A stretch of 64,000 nucleotides of DNA from UBA1756 sp045222555 (GCA_045222555.1 JBGUYY010000097.1:62001-126000); one strand, 5' to 3'. Positions 36,628 to 46,247 are shown, numbered from the stretch's first letter. Notes: generated by a model not told the origin, from the letters alone. A program made the numbers and translations.

Positions 36628-37533
36628 ATGGCAGAGCGGTTACGCATCTGGCTTATCATCAACCCGATATCAGGCACCCGACATGGTGAAGATATCGGGT
36701 TGTTGGCACGTAATACCCTCGACAGCAGCCGTTTCGACCTCACTTTGCGCTACACGGAGCGCAAAGGTCACGGAGCGGAAATCGCCCGCGAAGCGGTGGC
36801 GGCGGGGGTGGACATTGTGGCAGCGGTGGGTGGAGACGGCACCATCAACGAGGTAGCCTCGCAGTTGGTGGGCAGCCGGACGGCGCTCGCCATCATTCCG
36901 CACGGCAGCGGCAACGGACTCGCCTACCACCTTCAGATCCCCATCAACGTGAAGAAAGCCCTCGCCGTGATCAACGACCTGCGCATCGAGAAGATGGACG
37001 TGGGGTATGTCAACGGGAAGCCCTTCTTCAGCATTGCCGGCATCGGCTTCGACGCCAAGGTCGCCTACGACTTTGAGGCTGACCCGCGCCGTGGTTTTTT
37101 CACCTACTTCAAACACATCCTCCACAACTATTTCCAATACCAGTCGTGCGATTACCACATCACCTACGACGGACAAGTTATTGATACAAAAGCATTTTTT
37201 ATCACTTTCGCCAATTCCTCGCAATGGGGCTACAATGTGAGAATTGCGCCAATGGCCTCGATGCACGACGGGCTGTTGGATGTGTGCATGGTGAAACGTC
37301 CCAAGTTATTGCTGAAGATGCTGAACGTGGATTTGCCCAAGCTGCTCAACAGCCGTTTCGACAAATCGTCCATCGTGCAATATCTGGCGTGCCAGCGCAT
37401 TAGCATCGAGCCGGTGGTTTCCCACCCCATCTACCTGCACATCGACGGCGACACGGCCGGACAGGTGGAGAAAGTGGAGATTGAGATGAAGCGCGAGGTG
37501 CTGAACGCCGTCGTGCCGCTGGGACTGATTTAA
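36628..37533 (+). CDS. Diacylglycerol-kinase-family lipid kinase (YegS/DgkB-like)
   Basis: 301 residues. Seen: INPISGTRHGED, the DAGK nucleotide motif VGGDGTINEVASQL, and PHGSGNGLAYHL, all typical of the catalytic domain; the C-terminal half is a beta sandwich (VVSHPIYLHIDGDTAG). It phosphorylates a lipid such as diacylglycerol at the membrane face; the exact lipid is unknown. It is co-transcribed with asnS. No membrane segment. Confidence 0.9.
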   Translation: MAERLRIWLIINPISGTRHGEDIGLLARNTLDSSRFDLTLRYTERKGHGAEIAREAVAAGVDIVAAVGGDGTINEVASQLVGSRTALAIIPHGSGNGLAYHLQIPINVKKALAVINDLRIEKMDVGYVNGKPFFSIAGIGFDAKVAYDFEADPRRGFFTYFKHILHNYFQYQSCDYHITYDGQVIDTKAFFITFANSSQWGYNVRIAPMASMHDGLLDVCMVKRPKLLLKMLNVDLPKLLNSRFDKSSIVQYLACQRISIEPVVSHPIYLHIDGDTAGQVEKVEIEMKREVLNAVVPLGLI

Positions 37534-37561
37534 ATGGAGAATGGAAAATGGAAAATTGATT
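37534..37561. repeat. Short ATGGAGAATGGAAAATGG-type repeat
   Basis: Follows the lipid-kinase stop directly; similar units are seen after lptC (15,540). Confidence 0.45.
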
Positions 37562-37570
37562 TCTCCCCCC

Positions 37571-38293
37571 CTACTTCGGCAGGAAGTTAATAGAGATCTC
37601 GTAGTAGCGGGCCACCTTTTTGCCTTTCACCTTGGTGGGCTCCCACGCCGGCATATTGGCGACCAATCGCTTGGCCTCCTTGTCCAACAGCGGGTGAACC
37701 CTCTTCACTACTCTCACTCTTGAGATATGTCCGTCGGCATTGACCAAGAACCTCACCACTACCACACCATAAGCACACCCATTCAGTCCCCAGTCTTCGG
37801 GATAGGTCATGTTCTTATCGATATATTCATCACACTTCCATCCCCATCCCCATTCCCCAGGGAAGTGAGCTGCCTCGCATTTTGCCTCCTCACGGCCGTC
37901 TCGGGTATACCAAGTCTTATTTCTATTTTTGCGCTTCATGACCACTGGATGTTGAGGAGACCAACTCACTCTACCATCCAACGGCATTACATCTAAGACT
38001 TCAATAGTGTTTAAGGTTTTTACGGAATCAGTAGGGGTGATATTCTGCGCGGCGGCCGTCCCACCTATGATAGACAAACCGACGGCGATGCCAGCAATGG
38101 CCACTTTCTGAGCCATCATCCGGCGGGCCTTCAAAGAGCGCTCCAACAAGCGCACCTCCTCCTCACAGCGCGGACAGGTGCCGCTGCATTCACCCTCAAA
38201 CGTGCATTCGGGGATTTCCAAATCAATGTTATTGGCCTCGGCCACCGTACGGCGCACCGACTTCAAGTATTGGCAGATAGACTTTCCTTTCAT
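37571..38293 (-). CDS. TonB-like protein with N-terminal Cys-rich cytoplasmic domain
   Basis: 240 residues from ATG 38293 (38299 is possible). The N-terminus MKGKSICQYLKSVRRTVAEA leads to a cysteine cluster IPECTFEGECSGTCPRCEEE (C-x5-C-x3-C-x2-C), a likely zinc site. One membrane segment follows (about 63-82, VAIAGIAVGLSIIGGTAAA), and then a C-terminal TonB domain (about 150-240: YPEDW, GVVVVRFLVNADGHISRV, LLDKEAKRLVANMPAWEPTKVKGKKV). The layout is known in Bacteroidales TonB variants. No exbB/exbD nearby. Divergent from radA, whose promoter lies in the 73-base gap. Confidence 0.83.
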   Translation of the reverse strand: MKGKSICQYLKSVRRTVAEANNIDLEIPECTFEGECSGTCPRCEEEVRLLERSLKARRMMAQKVAIAGIAVGLSIIGGTAAAQNITPTDSVKTLNTIEVLDVMPLDGRVSWSPQHPVVMKRKNRNKTWYTRDGREEAKCEAAHFPGEWGWGWKCDEYIDKNMTYPEDWGLNGCAYGVVVVRFLVNADGHISRVRVVKRVHPLLDKEAKRLVANMPAWEPTKVKGKKVARYYEISINFLPK

Positions 38294-38338
38294 GGGCATG
38301 GGATTTATATGGCTGGCAAAACTACGAAAAAATATTTG

Positions 38339-38346
38339 TATCTTTG
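38339..38346 (+). promoter_or_regulatory. TAnnTTTG -7 element for radA
   Basis: TATCTTTG, 20 bases before the radA ATG, preceded by TTTG at 38335-38338. Confidence 0.65.
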
Positions 38347-38366
38347 CACTCTCAAAAACTATTTTT

Positions 38367-39740
38367 ATGGCAAAATCGAAAAGTCTCTTTTTCTGCAAAC
38401 ACTGCGGCTATCAATCCTCGCAATGGATGGGAAGATGTCCCTCCTGCGGCGAGTGGAACACCTTTGAAGAGGAGGTGGTGGACCGGGGCGACACCGGCAA
38501 AGGCAAGTCATCGATCGTGAAGAGCGCGCAGAACTTCCCGAAACTGCTGTCGGAGATCTCACTCGTACAGGTGCCGCGCATCCCCACCCGTTTCCGCGAG
38601 TTCGACAATGTGCTGGGCGGCGGCATCGTGGCCGGCTCCATCATCCTGCTGGGCGGCGAACCCGGCATCGGCAAGTCCACCCTGCTGCTCCAGATGGCCC
38701 TGCAAATCACCGACAAGAAAATCCTGTACATCTCCGGCGAGGAGAGCGAGTCGCAGCTGAAGATGCGCGCCGAACGACTGTTCCCGAAGCACCAGCCCGA
38801 CAACTTCCTCATCCTCACCGAGACCGACACCAACCAAATCTTTGAGCACGTCAAGTCGGTAAAACCCGACCTGCTGATCATCGACTCCATACAAACCCTT
38901 CAGAGCCAGCTAATTGACTCGGCCGCCGGTTCTATCTCACAGATTCGTGAGTGCGCCGCCGAGTTCCAACATTTTGCCAAAAGCACCGGCACGCCGGTGT
39001 TCCTCATCGGCCACATCACCAAAGACGGTTCGCTGGCCGGTCCGAAGATTCTGGAGCACATCGTGGACACGGTGCTGCAGTTCGAGGGCGACATCCACTA
39101 CGGCTACCGCATCGTGCGGTGCATCAAAAACCGTTTCGGCTCCACCTCCGAGTTAGGCATCTTCGAGATGCAGGGTAACGGCCTCCGCGAGGTGCTCAAC
39201 CCATCGGAAATCCTCGTGTCGGACCGCGACGAGGACTTCAGCGGCAGCGCCATCTCAGTGGTGATGGAAGGCACCCGCGCCATGACCATCGAGATACAGG
39301 CCCTCGTGAGCAGCGCGGTGTATGGGACACCGCAGCGTGCCGCCACCGGCTACGACATCCGCCGGCTCAACATGCTGCTGGCCGTATTGGAGAAACGGTG
39401 CCACTTCAAACTCGGGGCGAAGGATGTGTTCATCAACATCGCCGGTGGTATCCATGTGGACGACCCCGCCATCAACCTCGCCATCGTGGCCGCCATTCTC
39501 TCCTCCGCCGCCGACCTGCCCATCGACACCAAGACCTGCTTCGCCGGCGAGATGGGACTGAACGGCGAAATCCGTCCCGTGCCGCGCATCGAGCAGCGTA
39601 TCGCTGAGGCCGACAAGCTGGGATTCACCCGCATGTTCCTCTCCAAATACAACCTGAAAGGCATCCAACGAAAAAATTATAAAATCCAACTGATTCCCAT
39701 CTCCAAAATCGAGGAGATTTATAAACAGCTGTTTGAATGA
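38367..39740 (+). CDS. radA: DNA repair protein RadA
   Basis: 457 residues from ATG 38367, which follows the promoter. A RecA-like helicase that drives branch migration in homologous recombination. Seen: N-terminal zinc ribbon FCKHCGYQSSQWMGRCPSC, Walker A GGEPGIGKST, Walker B LLIIDSIQ, the KNRFGST motif specific to RadA, and the C-terminal Lon-protease-like domain with FINIAGGIHVDDPAINLA. Its last four bases overlap the next start (ATGA). Confidence 0.96.
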   Translation: MAKSKSLFFCKHCGYQSSQWMGRCPSCGEWNTFEEEVVDRGDTGKGKSSIVKSAQNFPKLLSEISLVQVPRIPTRFREFDNVLGGGIVAGSIILLGGEPGIGKSTLLLQMALQITDKKILYISGEESESQLKMRAERLFPKHQPDNFLILTETDTNQIFEHVKSVKPDLLIIDSIQTLQSQLIDSAAGSISQIRECAAEFQHFAKSTGTPVFLIGHITKDGSLAGPKILEHIVDTVLQFEGDIHYGYRIVRCIKNRFGSTSELGIFEMQGNGLREVLNPSEILVSDRDEDFSGSAISVVMEGTRAMTIEIQALVSSAVYGTPQRAATGYDIRRLNMLLAVLEKRCHFKLGAKDVFINIAGGIHVDDPAINLAIVAAILSSAADLPIDTKTCFAGEMGLNGEIRPVPRIEQRIAEADKLGFTRMFLSKYNLKGIQRKNYKIQLIPISKIEEIYKQLFE

Positions 39741-41020
39741 CAACCGAAGAGAGAAACCTTATCATCGAATTAGTAAAGAGCGAGGTGGTGCCCGCCATAG
39801 GGTGCACCGAACCGATGGCTGTGGCATTGGCCGCCGCCCGCTGCACCGAGATTCTGGGCAGTGTGCCGAAACAGATTAGCGTGGAGCTGAGTGCCAACAT
39901 GTTGAAAAATGCCATGGGAGTTGGAATTCCCGGCACCGGCATGGTGGGACTGCCCATCGCCATCGCATCGGGCGCCATGGCCGGCAAGTCGGAATACCAG
40001 CTGGAGGTGCTACGCGACATTACCCCCGAGGATGTGGAGAAAGCCAAGGCCTACATCGCCCAGCAGCGCATCCATATCAGTCAGAAAAAAGACACCGAAG
40101 AGAAGCTGTATATTGAAGTGGTCGGACATAACGGGGAGGACAAGGCGCGGGTGGTAATCCGCGGTGAGCACACCCATTTCTGTCATCTGTCGAAGAACGG
40201 CGAGGTGCTGCTCGACGAAGGGGTCTCCTCCACGGCGACGGAGGCGGGCAAAGCGCCCCGTCTCACGATGCGACAGGTGTATGAGTTTGCCACCACCGCG
40301 CCCGTTAACGAGATACGTTTCATCCTAGAGAGTGCCGAGTTGAACAAGCGGGCGGCGGAGATGTCGCTGCTGGCCAACTACGGTCACGCCTTGGGTCGCA
40401 CCATCTTCACGCAGCCGAAGGAGCAGTTTTTCGGCAACGGCATCTACTCGAAGATTCTCGCCTACACCTCCGCCGCCTGCGACGCACGTATGGCGGGCGT
40501 GAAGGTGCCCGTGATGAGCAACTCGGGCAGCGGCAACCAGGGTATCGCCGCCACGCTGCCGGTATGGGTATATGCCAAGGAGCGGCTGAAGAGTGAGGAG
40601 GAGCTCATCCGCGCGCTGATGCTGAGCCACCTGACGGTTATCTACATCAAGCAGAGCTTCGGAAGGCTCTCGCCGCTGTGCGGCTGTGTGGTGGCCGCCA
40701 CGGGATCGGCCTGCGGCATCACCCACCTCATGGGCGGACAATACCAGCAGGTGGTCTATGCCGTGAAGAACATGATCGCCAACATCACCGGCATGATCTG
40801 CGACGGGGCCAAGCCCAGCTGCGCCCTCAAGGTGGCGACGGGCGTGTCCACCGCCGTGCTCTCCGCCATGCTGGCCATGGAAGACAAGACCGTAAGTCCT
40901 GTGGAGGGCATCATTGATGAAGACATCGAGAAGTGCATCCGCAACCTCGCCAACATCGGACTTCAGGGCATGGCCGCCACCGACAGTCTGGTGCTAGACA
41001 TCATGACGCAGAAGGGGTAA
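39737..41020 (+). CDS. cyuA: CyuA/YhaM-family L-cysteine desulfidase (UPF0597)
   Basis: 427 residues. The family comprises cysteine desulfidases with an iron-sulfur cluster, releasing sulfide, ammonia and pyruvate from cysteine; the fold resembles the L-serine dehydratase alpha subunit. Conserved cysteines are seen in PAIGCTEPMAVAL, LCGCVVAATGSACGITHLMGG and MICDGAKPSCALKVATG. NSGSGNQGI is another family signature. ATGA overlap with radA shows translational coupling, an unexpected pairing of DNA repair with cysteine catabolism. Confidence 0.85.
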   Translation: MTTEERNLIIELVKSEVVPAIGCTEPMAVALAAARCTEILGSVPKQISVELSANMLKNAMGVGIPGTGMVGLPIAIASGAMAGKSEYQLEVLRDITPEDVEKAKAYIAQQRIHISQKKDTEEKLYIEVVGHNGEDKARVVIRGEHTHFCHLSKNGEVLLDEGVSSTATEAGKAPRLTMRQVYEFATTAPVNEIRFILESAELNKRAAEMSLLANYGHALGRTIFTQPKEQFFGNGIYSKILAYTSAACDARMAGVKVPVMSNSGSGNQGIAATLPVWVYAKERLKSEEELIRALMLSHLTVIYIKQSFGRLSPLCGCVVAATGSACGITHLMGGQYQQVVYAVKNMIANITGMICDGAKPSCALKVATGVSTAVLSAMLAMEDKTVSPVEGIIDEDIEKCIRNLANIGLQGMAATDSLVLDIMTQKG

Positions 41021-41030
41021 AGGGGGGGAG

Positions 41031-42401
41031 TTACTTCCCCGCCGGAAGGCTCATACGATAACCGTGGTAGCGGTTCATGACAGCCTCCACATAGTTGACG
41101 GTATGGCGACCCGGATAGTAACCGCATTTCACGACCGGGTCGGAGTAATATTTGTGTTCCTTTTTTAAGAGAAGGTACTGGGAGACCTCCTTCCAGGAGG
41201 TGACATCACCACCATATTTGATGCAGAGTTGGCAGGCATCCACAATATGACCGCTGCCGGCGTTGTAGGCCGCCGCCACGTAATAGAGACGCTCGTCGGC
41301 ATCCTCCACATACTTGGCGAACATGTGGTCGAGGCGGGCGATGAGGCGAACTCCCGCATAGATTTGTTGCTCCACAGAGGAGGTGTCGCTGACCCCGAAG
41401 TTAGCGGCCGTGGCGGGCATCATCTGCATCACACCAAAACTTCCTCCCACACCCACCAAGTCGGTCTTGAAGCCAGACTCCTGTCGGATGATAGAGGAGA
41501 CAAAACGCCAGTCGATGCCGAATTTGGCACCATAGCGTTTCATCACAACATCGTAAGAAGAGATGCTACGCTTACGTTTTTCACGACCACCGCCCAGAAT
41601 ATAACGAGAGCGGGGGTGGAAGTATTTATTGCAAAGCTTAGCATAACTTTCTGTCTTGCTGAATGACACCAACCAATTGTTGATACTGTCGTTCTTGGAG
41701 ATGTTAGCGGGATTCAAAACCCAACGGCGTTCCAGCTCTGGTCCCAAGCTCTTGACGGTTTGAAGGTCAGAGTAGAAGGGATCGAGCATAATGGCGGTAT
41801 TGCAGTCGGTGACGAGATAGTGGATGCTATCGTCCTGCAGTAGTTCCACCAGCTCTTCTGCCAGCAAGGTATCTTGATGGAACTGCCACTGGCCTCGCAC
41901 AACGGGTAGTGAATCGTTGTTGATGATGCAGGGAAAATGGGAAGGCATGTAGATGATGCCGGCGGTATCGGGCAATGCCTTGCGATGCTGCAACAATACA
42001 GGATGGAAAGTAGAGTGCGGCTCCGAGAAGCAGAGCTTGTCGCGGTTAGGCTGGTTGGGATCCACATCGAAGGCGATGATGTCGAAATCGCTGGTGAAGA
42101 AATGGGAGCGCACCTCTTCGGGGTCAGTGGTGAAGGTGAATTGGATATCTTTCTGCAACGAGTCGCCGAGGATGTTCAGCAGTTCGTACTGGAAGCCGAC
42201 GGTGGTGCCACGGTAGAGAAAATAGTCGGAAGAGTGGCAGAACAGCAGCACATGGAGGGTGTTGGTACGGTTCTCCACATAGACAATCTCATCATCCTGC
42301 GGTGGCTGCACAACAGGCTGCGGACGTCGTATCGCCATAAGCATCACCGCAGCGGTAGCGACGGCGAAAATAGCATACAGAAAAACGGAACGATTACTCA
42401 A
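41031..42401 (-). CDS. mltF: MltF-like membrane-bound lytic transglycosylase
   Basis: 456 residues. N-terminal signal anchor (about 7-25), a periplasmic substrate-binding (SBP_bac_3) domain (about 48-265, TTVGFQYELLNIL), and a C-terminal SLT domain (about 290-430) with catalytic glutamate in SSIIRQESGF, GVMQMMP and AAYNAGSGHI. Cuts glycan strands to 1,6-anhydroMurNAc ends. The start is TTG, two bases after the lipoprotein stop; later ATGs would lose the anchor, so TTG is preferred. This suggests coupled translation. Confidence 0.92.
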   Translation of the reverse strand: MSNRSVFLYAIFAVATAAVMLMAIRRPQPVVQPPQDDEIVYVENRTNTLHVLLFCHSSDYFLYRGTTVGFQYELLNILGDSLQKDIQFTFTTDPEEVRSHFFTSDFDIIAFDVDPNQPNRDKLCFSEPHSTFHPVLLQHRKALPDTAGIIYMPSHFPCIINNDSLPVVRGQWQFHQDTLLAEELVELLQDDSIHYLVTDCNTAIMLDPFYSDLQTVKSLGPELERRWVLNPANISKNDSINNWLVSFSKTESYAKLCNKYFHPRSRYILGGGREKRKRSISSYDVVMKRYGAKFGIDWRFVSSIIRQESGFKTDLVGVGGSFGVMQMMPATAANFGVSDTSSVEQQIYAGVRLIARLDHMFAKYVEDADERLYYVAAAYNAGSGHIVDACQLCIKYGGDVTSWKEVSQYLLLKKEHKYYSDPVVKCGYYPGRHTVNYVEAVMNRYHGYRMSLPAGK

Positions 42402-42403
42402 AA

Positions 42404-42805
42404 CTACTGAGCTTCGGTCGCCAAAATGTACTGTTCAACGGCCTCTCCCGGTTCGAGTTTCACGCGGCCGGTGCCGATGAAATAGTCACGGTGCACGATG
42501 TTATCCGCATCCGTGTAGGAGCTGTCGTACACAGCTTCCACATCGAGAAGGGCTTCATATTTGAAAGTATGGGTGAACACGCCATTCTGGTCGGTATAAC
42601 CTTCTGCTTTGGCGAAATCGGCATAATTGTCTTCCAGACCGACGCGCACCATGCAGTGGGGCAGTGCGTCGGCGGTGTCGATGCCAGTAGTGGTTTTATG
42701 GACATGAAGAACCAAATCACAGACGGGTTCCTTCTTGCACTGGGTGAAAAGGGTCACAAGACAAAGGGCGGCCAGCGCATAAAAAGCAATTGCAAGTTTC
42801 TTCAT
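42404..42805 (-). CDS. Small lipoprotein, unrecognised
   Basis: 133 residues. Lipobox TLFTQC with C23. The mature part has strands such as CDLVLHVHKTTTGIDTA, MVRVGLEDNYADF, GVFTHTFKYEALLDVEAVY and a closing EPGEAVEQYILATEAQ, recalling small Ig-like or transthyretin-like carboxypeptidase-regulatory folds. It is the first gene of a two-gene operon with mltF. Function unknown. Confidence 0.75.
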   Translation of the reverse strand: MKKLAIAFYALAALCLVTLFTQCKKEPVCDLVLHVHKTTTGIDTADALPHCMVRVGLEDNYADFAKAEGYTDQNGVFTHTFKYEALLDVEAVYDSSYTDADNIVHRDYFIGTGRVKLEPGEAVEQYILATEAQ

Positions 42806-42839
42806 TTTATTCAGATTTTATAAAAAATTTTTCAAACCG

Positions 42840-42847
42840 CAAAAGTA
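42840..42847 (-). promoter_or_regulatory. TAnnTTTG -7 element for the lipoprotein-mltF operon
   Basis: TACTTTTG on the minus strand, 34 bases before the lipoprotein ATG. Confidence 0.55.
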
Positions 42848-42952
42848 AACAAAATTTTGCAAACTGCAAGCCCCTGACTAAAATTTCGCAAATATTCATA
42901 ATGGAATAAGAAGATGGGGGGATAAAAGAATGGAGAAATCGGAAAAAACATG

Positions 42953-42960
42953 TATTTTTG
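42953..42960 (+). promoter_or_regulatory. TAnnTTTG -7 element for pth
   Basis: TATTTTTG, 19 bases before the pth ATG. Confidence 0.65.
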
Positions 42961-42979
42961 CAAGTTCAAAATTGGCATA

Positions 42980-43597
42980 ATGGAAAATAGCAGGAAATTC
43001 ATCATTTTCGGATTAGGCAATGCGGAAGAGCAATACACTGGCACACGTCATAACATTGGTTTTGAAGTAGTTAATGCCGTTGCCAAGAAGCTGACCGCTA
43101 CCTTCCGCACCGACCGTTACGCCTATGTGGCGGAGGGAAAGTACAAAGGGCGCACGCTTATCTTGGTGATGCCCACTACCTACATGAACCTCAGTGGCAA
43201 GGCAGTCAAATACTGGATGGAGCATGAGAAGGTGGAGGCGGACAACATCCTGGTCATCTGCGACGACATCGACCTGCCGCCCGGGCAGCTGCGCATGAGG
43301 GGCAAAGGTAGTGGCGGCACCCACAACGGTCTCAACGACATCATCGAGCGCGTGGGCAACGGCGACTTTCCCCGTCTGCGTTTTGGTGTAGGCCACGACT
43401 TCCCGCAAGGCTACCAGATTGAGTACGTGCTGGGACGGTTCGACAAGAAGGAGATGACCGAGACCATTGAACCGGCCATCGAGACCGCCGCCGAGATGGT
43501 GCTCTCCTTCGCCACAGCAGGCCTACAGCGCACCATGAGCCAGTACAACACCCCCAAAAAGGAACCCACACCAACCCCGGATGACAATGAAAAATAG
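42980..43597 (+). CDS. pth: Peptidyl-tRNA hydrolase
   Basis: 205 residues from ATG 42980. Recycles peptidyl-tRNA. Seen: IIFGLGN, TGTRHNIGFEVV with the catalytic His, MPTTYMNLSGKAV, the acidic DDIDLPPGQLR and GKGSGGTHNGLNDI. The usual NPG before Tyr is replaced by NAEEQY, a common variation. Its stop overlaps the next gene start by about 11 bases. Confidence 0.94.
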   Translation: MENSRKFIIFGLGNAEEQYTGTRHNIGFEVVNAVAKKLTATFRTDRYAYVAEGKYKGRTLILVMPTTYMNLSGKAVKYWMEHEKVEADNILVICDDIDLPPGQLRMRGKGSGGTHNGLNDIIERVGNGDFPRLRFGVGHDFPQGYQIEYVLGRFDKKEMTETIEPAIETAAEMVLSFATAGLQRTMSQYNTPKKEPTPTPDDNEK

Positions 43598-44270
43598 AAT
43601 ACTCACCCTCATACTTCTGCTGGTGGCAGGCTGCTCCAGTATGCACGCCACCTCCGGCGACACGCTGAAGCGAGCCCTTCTCCTCCCCTCCCCCATGTTC
43701 GGGCAGGAGATACAGCTGCAGAACAAAGACTTGGAGAATTACCTGCACCTGGGATTCCGTCTCGGCACCGACTTTGTGATCAGCAACCGGCAGCTGTCGG
43801 ACTTCGACAAGCTGGAGAGCGTATTTTCCGGCACTTTCGGCTTCTTTGCGCGAGGCGGCTACCAATATGTGTTTGGCGAGCTGGGATTCCAGTACATGTT
43901 TTTCAAAGGGCACTACCACGCTTTCACCCTCGACTCCATCCCCATGGGAAGCGAGACCGTGGAGAGCCGCTACCTGCAAATCCCCTTCCGTGTGCTCGGT
44001 TACTTTCCTGTTGGACAGCGCAAAATCGTGGCACTCATGCCGCATATTGGCATCATGTACCAGCCGCTCATTCATGTCACGAAGAACGACATCAAGTACA
44101 GCAAGAACAACCTCATGCAGCACCAGTTCCTCTATCAGGCCGGTTTTGGCTGCCGCATTAAATTCCTGACGGTGGAAGTGGCATGGAAACGTGCCATCCG
44201 GCCTTTCTTCCAAGACAGAAGCTCCGTCAAACAATCCTACATCAACCTGATGATCGGATTCCAATTCTAG
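43587..44270 (+). CDS. Outer-membrane barrel-like protein with a lipobox-like signal
   Basis: 227 residues from ATG 43587; an ATG at 43581 is also possible. The leader contains LLLVAGC, a lipobox-like sequence (C16), which would be odd on a barrel protein. The rest has porin-type strands (FGFFARGGYQYVF, LGFQYMFFKGHYH, IPFRVLGYF, YINLMIGFQF) and ends in Phe, as OM barrels do. It overlaps pth. Whether it is lipidated or cleaved normally cannot be told from sequence. Confidence 0.7.
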   Translation: MKNRILTLILLLVAGCSSMHATSGDTLKRALLLPSPMFGQEIQLQNKDLENYLHLGFRLGTDFVISNRQLSDFDKLESVFSGTFGFFARGGYQYVFGELGFQYMFFKGHYHAFTLDSIPMGSETVESRYLQIPFRVLGYFPVGQRKIVALMPHIGIMYQPLIHVTKNDIKYSKNNLMQHQFLYQAGFGCRIKFLTVEVAWKRAIRPFFQDRSSVKQSYINLMIGFQF

Positions 44271-44282
44271 TCCCTTCCCACC

Positions 44283-46241
44283 ATGAAACACAAACTCCTT
44301 CTTCTAACCTTCCTGCTGACTGCGCTGACAGTTGTGCCGGCTTTCGCCCAAGAGGAGAAGGACGAAGCGGACGACCTGTTTCATCACGAAGTGGACTCGG
44401 CGATGGCCATTTCCCCCGACTACCTGCCCACATCTTACACACGTTGCGGCACCACATTCTTTCAACCCATTGACTATAAAGAAATTGACACAACCATAGG
44501 TTTCGTTTACCAATATGACCCTCTTTTCCGGAATGAGAACATCTACCAGACGTTAGGCATCCTCGGGCAGGCGCACAAACCCATGAACTTCACCTTCACC
44601 AAGCAGGCTGGTTTTTCGCTGCTCACCACCCCATATCCGCTTTACTTCAAGAACCAGACCGACTTGAAATACTACAAGTTGAAAACCTCTTACACGCAAC
44701 TGGCATACACTTACGGATACGAGACCGAGAACACCCTATACGCCACCCACGCGCAGAACATCCGCAACCTTTTCAACATTGCCTTCAACCTGCGCGGCTA
44801 CACTAACGAAGGGTATTTCAGCAACCAGCACATGCGAGACATTGTGGCCGACATTCTCTGCCACTTTCAGACGAAAAACGAGCTATACGGTTTTCGCCTC
44901 AGCTATATCATCAACTTCTTCAATGCGCAGGAAAATGGTGGGCTGCTGAACGTTCAGGACTTCTACGACCACACTGCCAAACTGCTGTCGGGCTACAACA
45001 TGAAGCTGTACGATGCCACCTCGCGCACCATCACCCATGACCTGATGTTTCAGCAGTACCTGAATATCAAATCCAAAAAGAAAAAATCGGAAAATGGGGG
45101 AGAGCACCACTGGGGCACCTTCACCCACACCTTCCAGTTCCGGCAGCAAAGCTACCTCTATACCGACTCACCCACCGACTCACTCTTCTACCCCAACATC
45201 TATTCCCTTCCCACCGACTCCATCACCGACTCGCTGAGCTTTTACACCATCTCCAATACTATACAATACTCCACCTTCCAACCATATAAAGAGCCGGCCA
45301 ACCCCAACAACTTCATCCATTTCACCGGCGGTATCACCCACGAGTACACCCATTTCCAGTCGGATTTCTACTTCGGCCACTCCTACACTCCCTTCGCACA
45401 AACCCACATCCGCCTTTTCAAAATCATCGACCTGCAAGCCAAACTCGCCTACACATTAGGTCGCAAGCCCAAGGAGGAGAGCCGCGCCGCCGTCGCCTAC
45501 GGATGCTACCAGCAGAACGACCTTTCCTTCTCAGCAGCCATCAGTGCAAAGCTTGACAAGAAGCACCTCAACGCCATCGGATGCGATTTCGACTTCTTCT
45601 ATCTTTCACCCGACTATATATTCTCGCGTTTCTCCAGCGACCAGTTCTTTTGGAACCACAAATGGAAAAAAGAGAACATCATCCGCCTCACCCCCTACTG
45701 GCAATACAAGGACTATCGTGTGGAATTCAGCTACTACATGCTGCACAACTATGTCTATTTCAACGAAGAGCTTGAGCCCACCCTGCTGGATGCCTACGCC
45801 AACATCATACAGTTGCACGCCTACGTACCTTTCCGCTACAAAGGACTCGGCATCATCTTCAACGGATACCTTCAATACTCCAACAAAGAGGTGATACAGG
45901 TACCCCTCTTCGCCGGCAAACTGGACGTGTTCTATCGCTTCAACATCTTCAAGAACAAAGCGCAGTTGCAGCTCGGACTGAATGCAGCCTACAACACCAA
46001 CTACTATGCCGACGCCTACCATCCGCTACTGCACCAGTTCTATCACCAGCATGAGGTGAAGACCGGCAACTACTGCTATCTCGACATCTACCTCGCCATT
46101 CGCGTGAAGCGCATCAACCTATTCATCAAAGGCACCCATCTCCTCTCCGGACTGATGGGGTACCATTATTTCACCACGCCCGACTATCCGATGCAGAGCC
46201 GCAGTTTCGCACTCGGCATCACCTGGCGATTCCATGATTAA
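44283..46241 (+). CDS. Putative porin (Porin_10-like)
   Basis: 652 residues with signal peptide ending PAFAQ. An N-terminal acidic stretch (EEKDEADD) and a long series of amphipathic strands; ending PMQSRSFALGITWRFHD. The sequence pattern and length fit the Bacteroidota Porin_10 group from memory. It starts 12 bases after the previous barrel gene and ends 6 bases before the O-antigen ligase-like gene. Cargo unknown. Confidence 0.8.
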   Translation: MKHKLLLLTFLLTALTVVPAFAQEEKDEADDLFHHEVDSAMAISPDYLPTSYTRCGTTFFQPIDYKEIDTTIGFVYQYDPLFRNENIYQTLGILGQAHKPMNFTFTKQAGFSLLTTPYPLYFKNQTDLKYYKLKTSYTQLAYTYGYETENTLYATHAQNIRNLFNIAFNLRGYTNEGYFSNQHMRDIVADILCHFQTKNELYGFRLSYIINFFNAQENGGLLNVQDFYDHTAKLLSGYNMKLYDATSRTITHDLMFQQYLNIKSKKKKSENGGEHHWGTFTHTFQFRQQSYLYTDSPTDSLFYPNIYSLPTDSITDSLSFYTISNTIQYSTFQPYKEPANPNNFIHFTGGITHEYTHFQSDFYFGHSYTPFAQTHIRLFKIIDLQAKLAYTLGRKPKEESRAAVAYGCYQQNDLSFSAAISAKLDKKHLNAIGCDFDFFYLSPDYIFSRFSSDQFFWNHKWKKENIIRLTPYWQYKDYRVEFSYYMLHNYVYFNEELEPTLLDAYANIIQLHAYVPFRYKGLGIIFNGYLQYSNKEVIQVPLFAGKLDVFYRFNIFKNKAQLQLGLNAAYNTNYYADAYHPLLHQFYHQHEVKTGNYCYLDIYLAIRVKRINLFIKGTHLLSGLMGYHYFTTPDYPMQSRSFALGITWRFHD

Positions 46242-46247
46242 CCCGCT

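Noticed and set aside
41021..41045. G-rich hairpin between the cyuA-like gene and mltF as a terminator
   Set aside because: The stem is short and mismatched and no T-run follows.
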